A DNA stretch of 64,000 bases from Sporobolomyces roseus (Eukaryota; Basidiomycota; Microbotryomycetes; Sporidiobolales; Sporidiobolaceae): positions 2,170,001 to 2,234,000 of the forward strand of contig JADILM010000001.1 of the NCBI GenBank assembly GCA_016617785.1. Direction: 5' to 3'. Made by a program: the position numbers and the translations under genes. Below, piece by piece: positions 1 through 12,316 of the stretch (the stretch's first letter is position 1; each line of letters starts with the position of its first letter). The notes below the pieces were generated by a model. The model saw nothing but the letters and a program-made list of their open reading frames with translations. It did no database searches and was not told the DNA's origin.

Positions 1-3000
1 GAAGGGAAAACGCTCTGAGACGTACCGTGACCGTTGCTTGCTCCCTCACGCTAGCGACAGAATCTTTGAAAGCCTTCGCTAGCACCGAAAGCACTTGTTC
101 TTCTCCGTCATTTTGCATGAAGTGAGGTCCAAAGTCTGCGATCTTCTTCAGTGCCTGTTCCCTCAATCTCCAATTGACGATGTCGATCCAGGAGTCGCCG
201 AACAGGATGAGGGCTTTCTTGGCCGCTCCTCCTCCGAGCGATAGTAGTAGAGTCGAAACGTTCTCGAGGATCGCCGTCTGGACATTTTCGGCGTCTTGAA
301 GGAACCACGAGAAAGGCTCGAGAAGGCAAGCGTCGGCTTGATCGTTTCCGATGATTTTGGCGACCTCGTGAAGGGAAGAAGCGAGACTTTGACGGGCTTT
401 CTCGACAGGATCCTTGCAAAGAGAAAGATGGTGGTCCTTGACGAGATCCCACTTGGCGCGACCTAGTGTCAGGACGACAGCGGGGAAGTTGAAGGCGGTA
501 AGAATAGGTCGATCGGCGTCACGAGTGTCGCGACCGAAGAAACCGGGAGACTGCCACGAGTTTGAGGTATCGAGGAAAGAGTTCGGAGGGGATTCGAGAG
601 CGCTTCTGAAGTGCGAGAATGGATTCGAAGGAGGTGCTGAGGGTTTATTCGAGTCGAGGGAAGTGCCGAGGAAGAAAGATAGGAGTTCATCCGGAACGCC
701 TTGGGGATCTTCGTGGAAGAGAAAGATGAGCTCTCCAGCGATTTCGAGGGCACCGCTTCGAACGTTGCGATTGTCGTCGGCGCTGAAATGTCGAATCGCT
801 TCGATGGCCTTTGTGCGTAGCGAGGTTGGGGAAAGGGGCTTGCAAACGGATGGTAAGGCTAGAACAGCGGCTCGACGAACGTGCCAGACTTGATCTTGCG
901 AGAAGAAGGCGTGGAGAGGAAGCTGCGAAGCACAACGTGATCAGTAACAGATTCGCGAACAAGCAAACTTGGAGGATTAGGACATACGAGAGTCGACTCG
1001 AGTTCAGATGCTGGAACAACGGTTGCCAGATTCCCCAAAGCTTGTACGGCTTCTTTCCTGACGTAAAACATGCCTTCGGCCTTCATCCTCTGGACTTCGG
1101 GAAGGAATTGCTTGATGAGAACGCTCGAGTCGAGGCAATTTGCAGCAGCGATAGCTCCCATCAAGCTCATCGAGACCATCTTGCCTATCGAGGCCTCTTC
1201 GTCGGCGGGTTGCTCGGGAGAGAAACTCGACAAGACTTGATGTGGAGGAGATCTCGAGATCGGCATGTTGAGGGCGGCGGAGGAAGACTCCAAATTCGAT
1301 TGTTCTCGGTCTGTGCGCCAGTCTTCGAAGAACTTCATGTCTTCGTCGCTCCCTTCTTCCACCTCGTCAAGAGAGTGCTCTTCGGGACTCATGAAGAGCA
1401 CTGGATCCTCGATTTCATCCTCCTTGATCTCGTTGGCACGACCCTTGTCGAGTTCTGGACGTTGTGAAGCAGGAGCCGATCCTTGTTCTGCTTCATGATC
1501 GTCTTCGTCGAGTCGTGCGAGACCAATGACGATGCCCGAAACGACTTCGTCTTCGAGAACTTGACGAGCTTCAGTGGTGAAGGTATACGACGAGTGAGGA
1601 TCTGGCTCGGAGATCGAGAGTTCAGGAAGTGGTTGGGGTTGTGAGGACGGAGTGAATTCGAGAGAGCATTCGGAAGGGGATTCGAGGGGGATTGGTTTGT
1701 CTTTGAGGCGGCAGAGAAAACGAACGACGGCAGCTTCTGTTGCTTTCGCTACAGTCGTCGATTGGTCGGTAAGGAGTGCGCCAAGGAGAGCGGTGAACGT
1801 GGTAACAGAGATTCGAGGGAGATTCGGACTCGAAGTATCGGCATGAGATTGGGTAGGAGAAGTTTCTGATGTCGGAGGTGGAGTCGCAGATCGGTCGGAA
1901 GGTCCGCAGACAGAAGGGTCCGGTGAAATATCGACAACGAGAGAATTCGATCGAGACTTGTATCGTGAAGGGACTGGTGATCCGGCACAAGAGCTCGCCT
2001 TTTCGGAGTTCGAGTCGAGTTCGGCGAGTGGACAATGCTGTAACAATCAGAAACGGCATCAGTAACTCTGCCGACATTGTTGTAGAGAAGGAGAAAAGCG
2101 AGAACATACCGAGAAGAAGTACCACATCACTCGATCAAGTTGGGGAGCGAACACCTCCTTGACCATCTCGTCCTCGATCAAGCCGGCGAGCAACGGCAGG
2201 ACGTACTCGACAGCCTCACAGATCTCGACGGCGGGGATCCAGTCAGCGAGGAAATGCGCAACTCGAGCGCTGCGAGGATCGACTACTTTTCAGTAGGAGA
2301 TCGGTGGAGAAGGGCATTAGTTGACTCACCGTTCTTCCACAGCTTCACTCTTGGCACAGACGAAGATCCTCTCCAGCGCTGACAAACTTTCTTCGTCGAT
2401 TTGAAGCGCATCCGCCTCGACATCTCCGATACTCAGATCACCAGCTTCTCCTGCGTTTCCTACATCACCGTCTTCCTGTTCGAGTGCCTTCTCCTGAGCT
2501 TCGAGATCAACGTCCATAAATCCAAGCGCACTAAACTCCCTCTGTCTCTCTCGCTCATCTTCCCTCGCTCGTTCTTCCCTCTCCCGTTCCTGACTCTCCT
2601 GTTCGACTCTTCGACGTTCTGCTTCCTGTTCCGCCATCTCCCGCTCCTCCTCCCGTTCTGCGTCGGTCTTCGAGATCCCTAGCGCCTGAAGCAAGCTGAC
2701 CCGCTCTTCCTCCGTCTTCGTTCCACTACTCTTCCGTCTCGCTCCCGCCGAGTAACCCAATTCTCCCGTTCCGTCGTGGTCGACATCGTCGAAGTCATCG
2801 TCGTCGAGCTCATCCTCCCAGCTAGGTGGCCTCTCGAGCGAAGGGAGGGCGGGAAGAGTCGCGAGGTGATCTGGGAGTGGAGGAGGTGATCGAGCGAGTG
2901 CAGCGCCAGGTGCGAGTGCAAAGTAGGATTCAGAGGAGGTAGGAGATTCTTCGAGGTGTTCAGGAGTACCGACGGGTGAAGTTGCGGAAGGAATGGCCAA

Positions 3001-5332
3001 GTGAGGGAGACCTAGAGCTGAAGATATCGTTCGATCGATTGAAGGAGGAGGTATCGGTGGAGGAAGTCTCGAAGTTGTGCTTGTCGAATCGGTTGCAGCA
3101 GTCTTCGTGGACGGCTCGACTGTTGACAATTCGGTTCCCTCCTCTTCTATAGCGCTCTCTTCCTTTTCCTCTTCGACTTGAATCATCTTCGAGCTCTCCC
3201 TCGGTTCGGTCGCAGGAGGACTAGCGAGTGGACTGTGAACCTTCGGAACAAACTCCAGTCCAGTGAGTCTCATTCCCGCAGGAGAATGAGCTCTCTCCTT
3301 CGCTTCTCCATCTCCCTTCATTTCTCGTTCACGACTCCCGCTTCTCGATCTGCTCCTACTCTTTTCCAATTTCCTTTCTTTCTCCCTCTCACGAGATCGA
3401 CTTCGAGATCTGGATCGAGCTGCAGAACCTCCGATGAGGTGAGGGGGAAGGGGAGTTGGAGCGCTGAGAGGTGGAGGGAGGGAAATAGGACCTCGATGAG
3501 GAGAGGCAGGAGGTAGAGAATCTGCATCTGGCAGAGGGGAGGAAGTCGATGTCGAGACAGGAGGAGGAGAAGGCCGAGAGGAGGATAATCCGGAAAGAAC
3601 TGGAGAGGTCGAAAACGAGGGACTCGCTGGCGTAGGTGTGTCTGCTTGGATCGGACTCGGAATGTTGAACCCCAGCGCTGAGGAAAGGAGTGCGATAGTA
3701 AGTAAGGAGCTCTTCCGGGTCTGAGAAAGAAAGGGGACACTCACAGGAAAGTGTCGTTGCTGGAGGTGAGGGCGGAGGGAGAGTACCGCTGACGGGGAAA
3801 AGAGAATCTGTGACCATCGGCGGAGATGGCGGTCTTGCGATATCGATCTCTTCTCGGTGAACCTCGCAAGGACTTCCATCTTTCATTTCGTTCGGCGATG
3901 AATCTCCTTGATCTTCGTCCAAGAACAGACTCGCTGGACTCGTGGAACTCGATACCGCTCTTCCGACACTCCCACTCCGAGGTCTTGTACCTCCTCTCGG
4001 GGAAGCAGGAGTTCCGAGATCGAAAGGTAGAGGTAGTAGAGGTGGACTATTCGAGGCTCCACTCGAACTTCTCCGACGAGAATGGAATGAATGAGCTGGA
4101 GGGGGAGAGGTTGATTCGTGGTCGAGGATAGCGTCGGTCATTGCTTGATCGAGAGCGAGGTGTCGAAGGTTGTCGTCTCGAGCTGCTGTTGTCGAATGAG
4201 GTCGACTGATGTCGAAAGGAAGGGGAGAGAGGCGACCGTTCGTGGATGGAGAAGTGGGACCAAACGGCGGTGAAGCGGTAGAATCGGATCCGGATGAGGA
4301 AGTAGGGGAAGGCAAGGAGAGCGTTGTTGAGAAGAAAGGTCGAGCCGCAGAACTTTGACCTCCCGAAAGACGTCGAGCTGTGAAACCGGCATGATGTGGA
4401 ATAGAGGGCGAAGTCGATAGTGGTGAAACGTCGTGATGATGTCCGGGTATAGCATCGAGCGTCGGTGAATGAGGAAGAGCGTGAGATCGAACCCCTTGTA
4501 AAAGGGCGGCGTGCGAAGAGATTGGGATATGATGGGGATGCTGGGGATGATGCGAGTGATGTACGAGATGAGAGTGGGATTGAAGTTGTTGTTGCTCGAA
4601 GAGGGACTGGTTCGTTGGAGAGCTGGACATCGTAGAAGTCGGAACTGAGGAGAGTGGTTTCGCTCGAGGCGATCTGGTTGGACTGCTCGGACTTCGTTGA
4701 TGGCTGAGCCTCGTCCCGATCGAAGTCGAGATGTTCAATCGAGGCTGTCGAGGAGAGCTCGAGATTGGAATGCCCAGTGAACCTTCTGCCTTTGAGACCG
4801 GTAGACTCGGTTCGCTGCTTCTCCTGCTTTCCACTGCCTGAGCATTCGTATCTTCCCCCTTCCCTCCATCCTCATTCATGCTGAACCCTGGCGGACTGAC
4901 GCTCTGGGTTCGACGATGTCTGCCCCCTCTTGGTACAGCTCCAGGTGAAAGAGGCGAGGGCGAGATGATTCCCGGAACTGAGAGTGAAGATCGATGCCCG
5001 CCGCCTCCACCACCGTTCCCTAGTCCCGTAGTATTTGATATCTTCCCCCAAGGTGGACCGAAGTTCGAAGAGAGGCTAGAGGAAGCGCTTGTCGAATTGG
5101 AAGGAAATGAAAATGGAAAGTTGTTGTTTGACGAGTGTGAGAGTTGAGGGGGAGCCGGTAAGGGATCAGGGAAGAGAGATGGAAGAGGTACGCCGGGAGC
5201 TGGATTCGGAGAACCTGAAGATATTGAGGTAGAACGAGGTCGACCGCGAACGAGCGAAGGATTCGAGCCGTTTGCTGGATTTGAGGCTGTCGTACTATCG
5301 CTAGAGTTTGAAGTCATGGTCTCGTCTGGCAT
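1..5332 (-). CDS. Protein phosphatase 4 regulatory subunit 1-like HEAT-repeat protein (partial, 3' end beyond left edge)
   Basis: A multi-exon minus-strand gene. It starts at the ATG at 5332, or at a second in-frame ATG at 5317, and runs off the left edge with a donor site near base 25. The first 700 or so residues are Ser/Pro-rich and look disordered, with an RSRSRSRSRE-type basic stretch and then an acidic, Glu/Arg-rich coiled-coil region. The conserved core starts near 2550 (motif LGFMDVDLEAQEKAL) and continues through EAVEYVLPLLAG, SLMGAIAAANCLDSSVLIKQ and VWHVRRAAVLALPSVCK, and then NVRSGALEIAGELIF and AFNFPAVVLTLGRAKW. These are helical HEAT repeats of the kind found in PPP4R1-type subunits, which scaffold PP4 catalytic subunits onto substrates. 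Introns I can place: 3680-3750, about 2290-2330, about 2045-2110 and about 915-990. Family assignment rests on remembered motifs, not a search; the very long disordered N-terminus is unusual. Confidence 0.75.
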
Positions 5333-6035
5333 CTTCGCTTTGATCGTAGCAAGGGGCTGTTTTGAATCGAAACGAAGTGGAATTAGCTCCGGGTTACGAA
5401 GTTCAACTCGTCCGAAAGATGATTCGACTATAGCACTGCCGAGCGATTCCTTCGAGAACGTTCCCTGTATCTTCCCGAGTGATAGGGAGATGCTCTGTCG
5501 CTGTGCTTCACTAGGCCAAGGCGAGTAAACGAACGCCCTGACCGAATCCCTGTTATCCTCTTCCCTCGCCTCCTTGCCATTCTATTGACCTCTCGAGTGT
5601 CCCGCATAATTCATTCTGTGCTGAGTGAGGATACCGGACGTACCGGTTGCTGATTGATACGAGGCTGCAACCTGATCTCCTTTGAACAAAGTTTCTCAAC
5701 AGTTGACGCGCTTTGTTTGACCCGCTGACTGGAGTAGTAGATGTGATTAGATTTAGTTCAAGCTTGAAGCTTGCATGTCGTTACTTGAAGTGGTACAGAT
5801 CGAGGTCGAGGGAATAAAGAGATGCAATGTTTGGGACGATGAGGTTGATTTCGAGTCCAGTTATTCGAAGTCGATCCTTCTCTGGCTAGCCGGGGAGTTG
5901 TCAGATCAATCTAAGCCGAGGAGATCAAGGTCGGATGAGTGGTTGGATGAGAAGCGGAAACTTTGAGAAATTTCTCGGCTCTTTATAGCGAACCATTCAC
6001 TTCCCAACCTCGACGACTACTAAGCTCCGTATGCC
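5333..6035. promoter_or_regulatory. Divergent intergenic region between the PP4R1-like gene and the PABA synthase gene
   Basis: About 700 bp separates two divergently transcribed genes, so it should hold both promoters. A TATA-like stretch (CTTTATAG) lies near 5980, about 55 bp upstream of the PABA synthase ATG. An AAGCTTGAAGCTTG near-repeat lies at about 5760-5775. No convincing gene is seen here; a 63-codon open frame at 5775-5966 has no recognisable features. Confidence 0.4.
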
Positions 6036-8858
6036 ATGACAGATTCGACAAAGGTACCAATAACCTTGATCCTAGACTTTCATGATTCCTACACTCGAAA
6101 CCTAGTTCAACTGATCCCTCAACTCGCTCAACTTGAATCCAAATCCTCTCGAGATCAACCAAACTGGGATCTGAGCAGTTGGCTGCAAAGGGTAGTAGTT
6201 ATCAATGTGGACTCTCTGTCATGGTCAGTCATACCTCGACTGTCTCTGCATCCTATTCCTCGCTGAATCTTCTCTTCGCAATAAATCTTGACAGGGATTC
6301 ATTCGTCAACGATATCTTACCTTCGTTTGACTGTATCATACTCGGTCCAGGTCCGGGAACTCCTCATTCAGATCAAGACTTTTGTTGGGCGACAAGGTTG
6401 ATCAGAGAGTATGGAAGCGAAGTTCCAATCCTCGGAATCTGTTTGGGTTGTCAAGGTCTCGCAACTGCTTTCGGAGGAAAGGTGAGCATCTTCATCACGT
6501 CAACAAACTTATAACTAGTTGACCCAGGAGTTTTCCACAGGTTGGGAAAGCTGCCGCTCCCGTTCATGGTCAGATTTCGCAAATTCGACATTCAGGAAAC
6601 TCAATCTTTCGAGATGTGCCATCAACGTTCTCAGCAGTACAATACAATAGCCTAGTCGTTGATCGATCGAGTCTACCGGAGAATCTGGAGGTATTAGCGG
6701 AGAGCGAGAAAGGGGAAATTATGGCTTTGCGAGCGAAAGGGAAACCTCTTTGGGGCTTGCAATTCCATCCAGAGGTACGACTTCGCACTATGCTTTGTTG
6801 GGTGACATCCTACTGACCCGGAAACGGACACAGTCTATCTGCTCGACCTATGGATCTCGAATTCTCGACAATTTCTACAGATCAACGCTCGCTCACCTCG
6901 CAGAGAATTCCTCGTCGATATCTCAACATCTTCCCACCTCGATTCTGAAGATGTCGACTAGCTATCAGTCTACTCCTGTCTCTCGTACGAACGGAAAGGA
7001 GGAAAGCGATCGATGGGAAAGGAGAACAATCATGCTCAATTCGAAGACCCCGCATTCACCTCAAGCGGTGTTCGAGAGTTTGGTCAAAGGCAAAAGTGAG
7101 CTAGGAGAAGTATGGTTAGAATCTGCTAGGGTGAGGCTCTGTTCTCCTCACATGACATTGATCGAAGCTGACTTGAATTCGCAAACAGCCAACTGGAGTT
7201 CCACAATACTCTCACCTCTTCAACCCAGAATCTACACTCTCCTATCTCATCTCGACTCACACGCTTACTCATCGATACAACTCGACTCACACGAAAGAAA
7301 GAACCGAAACTTTATCGCCTTCATCAACGATCTTCGACCACCTCTCCTCTGTTCAATCGAGACTTCAATCCTCGACATCCATCGTTCCTTCCCCTCTGCC
7401 TTCCATACCCGTCGGATTCGTCGGTTACATCAATTACGAAATGAAGGCCGTAACGATGCCTCTCAGTACACCTACGACTCCTCGACATTCAGACGAGAAG
7501 GCGAAGGACGAAGAGTATGGAACGGAGTTTGCGTTTGCGAGCAAAGTTCTGAGTTACGAGCAGGAGACTGGGAGGTGGTATGCTAGTGGGTTAGTGAAAG
7601 TGGGAGAGAGATCAGGAGGAGATGAAAGCGAGTTCGGAATCGAGGAAGATGAATGGGTTCGATGGGTCTCAGAACTTCAGCAACATTTCTCCGAATCCTC
7701 AACTTCGACTTTGATCACACCCGTACCACTCCCGTCGACTTTCGTACCCGATCAATCGAGGGAATCCTATATCTCCTCGATCGAATCCGCTCGTTCTTCA
7801 ATCATCCTCGGAAACGCCTATGAACTCTGCCTCACGACACAATTCCGAGCTTCCTTACCTCTCGACTCACCTCTCCTCGACGACCCCTATCCATTATACC
7901 TCTCCCTTCGCGCAACGAATCCAGCCCCTTACTCCGCTTATTTCAATCTCCCAAAATCAACCCTCACTATTCTCTCTTCATCTCCCGAACGATTCCTTCG
8001 ATCCTCATCGACCGGGAAGGTATCGATGAAACCTATCAAAGGGACCGTGAGGAGATGTTTGGAAGATCCCGAGGAAGATGAACGAAGGAAGAGGACGTTG
8101 GAGGCGGATGAGAAAGAACGAGCAGAGAACCTCATGATTGTCGATTTGATCAGGAATGATTTGTTGGGATTCTGCGAGGTTGAAAGCGTCAAGGTCGACG
8201 GATTGATGAAAATCGAATCGTACGAAACGGTTCATCAGTGAGTCGTACTCTTCGCTCATGCTCGTGTTTCGTTAGTCGGGACTGATCAGTTTCATGCTTG
8301 TTATCAAACAGAATGGTGACGACCGTCGTTGGGCAAGTCAAAGAGGGAGTCACTCCGTTTGATGCAGTCTCTCAAGCTTTTCCTCCGGGTCAGTCCTCTC
8401 AACACGGATCTGACTGTTCTCAAACAGCGACTGACGATGTTTGTTCAATATCGTAGGCTCGATGACCGGCGCGCCAAAGCTTCGCTCTTTACAACTTCTC
8501 GACGAGCTAGAGAGGAGACGATCTCGAGGGATTTACTCAGGTAAGCTTCGATATCCGCATTGTACCTTCCTGATGCCGCCAGACTGATCTGTCTGCTTCG
8601 ACTCAGGTGTCTTTGGCTACGTTTCGATCGACGGAGCGAGCGATTGGTCTGTCGTGATTCGTACTCTCGTGAAAAGAGGTCGAGGTAAGTTCCTCTCCAT
8701 TCCTTTCGAGTACGATCTGGGCTGTCTAGCTGACTCTATTGCCAATAGAGCTTCGACTTGGTGCAGGAGGAGCGATCACACATCTATCTGATCCCGAGAA
8801 GGAATGGGAAGAAGTATTAACTAAAATAGACGCCGTTCTCGGTACGAGGAGAACCTGA
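6036..8858 (+). CDS. ABZ1: Bifunctional para-aminobenzoate (aminodeoxychorismate) synthase
   Basis: Makes 4-amino-4-deoxychorismate from chorismate and glutamine, the first step of the PABA branch of folate synthesis. It fuses a glutaminase half (PabA-like) to a chorismate-using half (PabB-like). The glutaminase shows [13 protein letters not shown], the nucleophile loop [10 protein letters not shown] (catalytic Cys in GIC) and LQFHPE with the His-Glu pair. The PabB half has [42 protein letters not shown] and [10 protein letters not shown]. Lys in PIKGT is the usual mark of PabB rather than TrpE. I read nine exons: 6036-6223, 6295-6481, 6541-6774, 6834-7130, 7189-8237, 8312-8388, 8457-8540, 8607-8684 and 8749-8858 (TGA). 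All junctions keep frame. The ATG at 6036 puts the glutaminase start [15 protein letters not shown] near the N-terminus, as expected. An out-of-frame ATG lies 5 bp upstream. Confidence 0.93.
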
Positions 8859-9272
8859 ATCAACTTCGACCGCTCGAACACACCATAGAGATATCAACTA
8901 GAACACAATACAACTGCCTCTCAACAGCCCTTTTCCACAGGATCAGCATTCCAAACTGTCGTTGTACTTTACTTCAAAGAGTAGATTCACCTCTATCTCC
9001 CGTAACTTCTCCTCGCTCGCAATACAGCAATCTGACACCTCGAACGGGAACGGATTGGGTCGTCGCAGTCGCTCGGAATGATAGCCTGCTCTCTGGCAAG
9101 AACGCCAGCACGGAGCACACGAAAGCTTCTTTAACCGGAACTTCTCCTATCAACCTGAACTAACCCCTTTCTCGATGTACGGAATGCCGCTCGAAAGGAG
9201 ACCTCACGTAAAGGAGAAGGAACTGTCCTCTCTCCCTCTCTTTCTCAGCTTCGCAACCGTCTCCCTTAGGTT
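8859..9272. other. Intergenic, no gene seen
   Basis: About 410 bp between two plus-strand genes, so presumably the 3' UTR of the PABA synthase gene and the promoter of the zinc-finger gene. I see no open frame, repeat or RNA gene that I can support. Confidence 0.4.
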
Positions 9273-10710
9273 ATGCCGCGCAACAAAGGATCACTTAGGA
9301 AGTACCATCTCGACAAGAAAAGGAAGCGCTGGTGCTGTGGGGAGTGTTCGAAGGATTTCTCGAGTAACAACGTGAGTCTTCACAACTTGCGAAATTGTTG
9401 AATTTACGATCCTTCGCTGATTGATGGTTGACGGTTATAGGGAGTGATCAATCATTGGAATGATCTTCACAATTCTGTACCTGCGGGCGATGAGCAAAAG
9501 ACGGAGGATCTTCCTGTCCAAAGCCTGAACACCGAACGTTACAGAAAAGTTGGTGATCGATACCATTGCAACGACTGTGAGAAACATTTCACGCACAACA
9601 CTGTAAGCAGTTCCATGCCCTTCGAGTAGTGAGGTCTACGAAGCTGATAGTCGTGGCGGCTTTTCTAGGGTGCTGGACAGCATTGGAGAGAGAAACATGG
9701 GAAAGCTCAGTCACGCTCTCAGGTTGAAGACGATACATCTGTCGTAAGAGCGCTTCAGGATCCGATTACCTTGAGGTGGCATTGTCAGCGCGACAACTGC
9801 GAGAAGCACTACAAACACTACGCCGTCTGCCTCTTTCCTCGTTACCTTTGCCTCCTGTGCGAGACTCACATGAATTCGCTTTTTCAGACCGCCAGCAAGC
9901 ATTGGGCTAACGATCGTCACGACATCAAGCCTGCAAGACGCGGTAGTACTCGAAGGAAGGCTCTGAAACGTCCAAAGTACAAACGAGAACTCTCGTCGTC
10001 GGTATGTTCGATTTTGAGGATCTGGTTCTCCTGTTCTACTCCGCCTGACAGTGTTCTTTGTATTATGCTGTCGTAGCCAAGCGAGGTTGAGGAGAGCCCT
10101 CCATTGACCGAGTCAGAAGAGTCGACGCACGATGAGGAGACTGCAAGCGATTCTCCCGAAGAAGCTCACTCGGAAGTCGAGGATCAAGACGACGGAAACG
10201 ACATTGCCAACAGCACTGAAGAGTCTCCTCTCCCTAGTCCGGCGCGTCTCTCCACTCTACCAACCACCGTCGACCCTCGACAAGTTTTGATTCGACCACT
10301 TGCTTCGACCCCTTCTCCAGAACGAGAACCTCGTCCAACCTCGCCTGATTGGGGTTCCGATACGTCTTCAGTGCATTATGTACGTGGATCATACGGTACT
10401 GCTCACGAACTCAGCCGCGCTCGTAGAGGTTTGGTCGCAAAACGAACTCTCCTCTCTCTTCGCCAACAACATCGCTACGGTATGCTGTACACTTGTCAAA
10501 GCACCTTCTAGTACCTTTTACGAATACATTTAGCTTTCTCTGCAAGTTTCGTGTCCTGATTCTCACACGAAGAGACGAAATGATGAGTTTAGCAAACTGC
10601 GAAAAGTCGAGAAATTGTCAGGCCGGAACGCACTATTCGCCAGCCGCTTTGAAGTCGCGTTCATCAGACCCCAACGACATCGCTTTGAAAAGAGCCTTGT
10701 GAGCGCGTGA
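9273..10710 (+). CDS. Three-finger C2H2-type zinc finger protein with acidic C-terminal region
   Basis: Starts MPRNKGSLRK. Three zinc-binding modules follow: WCCGECSKDF...HWNDLH, YHCNDCEKHF...HWREKH and WHCQRDNCEKHY...HWANDRH. Each pairs two Cys with two His, with 4-5 residues between the His. After the fingers come a basic patch (RRGSTRRKALKRPKYKR), an acidic Ser/Glu-rich stretch from about residue 175, and a Pro-rich linker. Exons: 9273-9371, 9441-9602, 9669-9824, 9898-10001, 10077-10479 and 10547-10710 (TGA). The last intron (10480-10546, ending in AAG) is chosen because it opens a long continuous frame ending FEKSLVSA; without it the protein stops at 10509-10511. Introns 1-3 each cut a finger at the same place in the same phase. 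Likely a nuclear nucleic-acid-binding protein; the target is unknown. Confidence 0.7.
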
Positions 10711-10932
10711 AGTCGGAAGCCCGACGAGAGAACCGATTCTTGGGTCGAATTCCCTTGTTTCGGGCTTAAGGGATGTCCCGAGAGCTCCTCGAGCCTCCGG
10801 GTAGTATGTGAGCTCGTCTATGGATAGAAATGACTAGCTTTTCACTCATCAAGATGTTGCGAAGAGATTCGAAAAAAGCTCGAGTTTGGAGTTCTTCCTT
10901 TGAACCTTTCACTCAACTTCACTTGCAAAACG

Positions 10933-11986
10933 ATGGCACCAGCTACAGCAACCAACGGGAAACCCAAAAGGAAACGCCAACGCCGCAGAAGGCAACAACA
11001 GAGCGACTCCTCCTCGAGTGATTCTTCTTCATCATCTGAATCAGATTCATCCTCAGAAGATGAACAACCAGCGAAACCAGCCAACCTACCTACTCCAGAT
11101 GCATCCAATAGCTCTTCAGATGATTCATCAAGCTCTAGCGACAGTTCAAGCTCTTCTTCATCAGAGAGTGAGATGAGTGATATGGATGCAAGAGGAGGAA
11201 GGAGAAGAGGGAGAGGAAGGAGAAACAAGGCAGTACAAGATCAATCAGCAGCAGCAGGACAACCGGGAGAAGCAGCTACAGCTCAAGCAGATATTCGCAG
11301 ACCCTATCCTTCGAGATCCCCTTCACCGGTTGCAAGATTCGATCCCGCTCACGTTCCACTTGGATCCTCTTTATTCCCCTTATTGAAACCTACAACGGAT
11401 GGAGAAGCTATCTTACAAGGGCAGGTGCCGGGAGATGAGGGTTACACAGAGGGAAACGGTCAAACAGAGGACAAGGTATCGGAAGTGAGTGAGAAAGTAC
11501 AGTTGGAAAGAGCTAGAGAACAGAGATTCGGTGAATGGTGGAGGGCAAGATTAGTCAGCGAATTCGAAGGTGATCTAGGAGGTCTAGCGGCAGTAAGTTT
11601 TGAAAATTCTCCCTCTTTCTCTCTTTCAGAATCTGGACTAACCTATCTCGCTTTGTTAGGAACCTGGTCTCACTCCATCTCGACTTGAACTCCTCTTATC
11701 CTCCCTTACGACTCTATCTTCCCTTCACACGACTTCTTCGACTTCAGCCGCCGAATCCCGATCAATTTGGCTTCACAATCCATCTGCTCCCATCGACCCA
11801 CTCTCTACCGTGACAGCGACGGACGATGCGGAAGGTGCGGAGGAATGGGGAAAGACACCGATAGGAGGAGAAGGAGATGTCGAAGTTGGAGAAGAGGGTG
11901 TCGAGATGGATGAGAAACGAAATAAGAAGAAGAGTCGGCGGAAGAGTAAGGGAAAGAAGGAGGACGCTATGGAGGTAGATGAGTAA
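10933..11986 (+). CDS. RSA3: Rsa3-like ribosome assembly protein
   Basis: Two exons, 10933-11592 and 11660-11986 (TAA). The start MAPATATNG is followed by a Lys/Arg-rich tract and then long serine/acidic runs, like nucleolar assembly factors. Near the intron lies the conserved block FGEWWRARLVSEFEGDLGGL, and right after it EPGLTPSRLELLLSSL, which together match the C-terminal domain of Rsa3, a nucleolar factor for early 60S assembly in yeast. The tail ends in a basic KKKSRRKSKGKK stretch suited to nucleolar targeting, then MEVDE. An in-frame ATG 33 bp upstream (10900) would add 11 residues; 10933 is preferred because it begins a typical low-complexity N-terminus. The identification rests on one short conserved block, so moderate confidence. 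Confidence 0.65.
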
Positions 11987-12316
11987 TTCACAATCTCATG
12001 TTCAGCCTATCTCGTTTTCAGCTACCGAAATTCGTTGGAGTGGAGAGACAGCTTTCGAAGGAAGTCCTCGTCGCCCCCTTCTCGCTCGCTTTACACTCTC
12101 TGCGCGGCTAGAGACGCTTCCGAGCCATAATCCCTCAACTTTCTCACATGACCTTTCGTATAGGGCCGTGCGCTCCTCCCGCCGAGGATTACGCCATAAA
12201 AGAAGTTTCCAAAAGGCGCACTGCTTTCTTTCCTTCTTCTTCCTTCTCTCAATAGGTCGACGTCGGATCGACGCCTGACAAGGCTCTCGATCTTCAGCAA
12301 GACTACCAGCCGCAAG

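Noticed and set aside
811..1467. A 218-codon open frame on the plus strand
   Set aside because: It is antisense to the PP4R1-like exon, which has conserved HEAT-type motifs in its own frame; the plus frame has no recognisable content.
5775..5966. A 63-codon frame in the divergent promoter region
   Set aside because: No conserved motif, no splice partners, and it ends 70 bp before the PABA synthase start; most likely chance.
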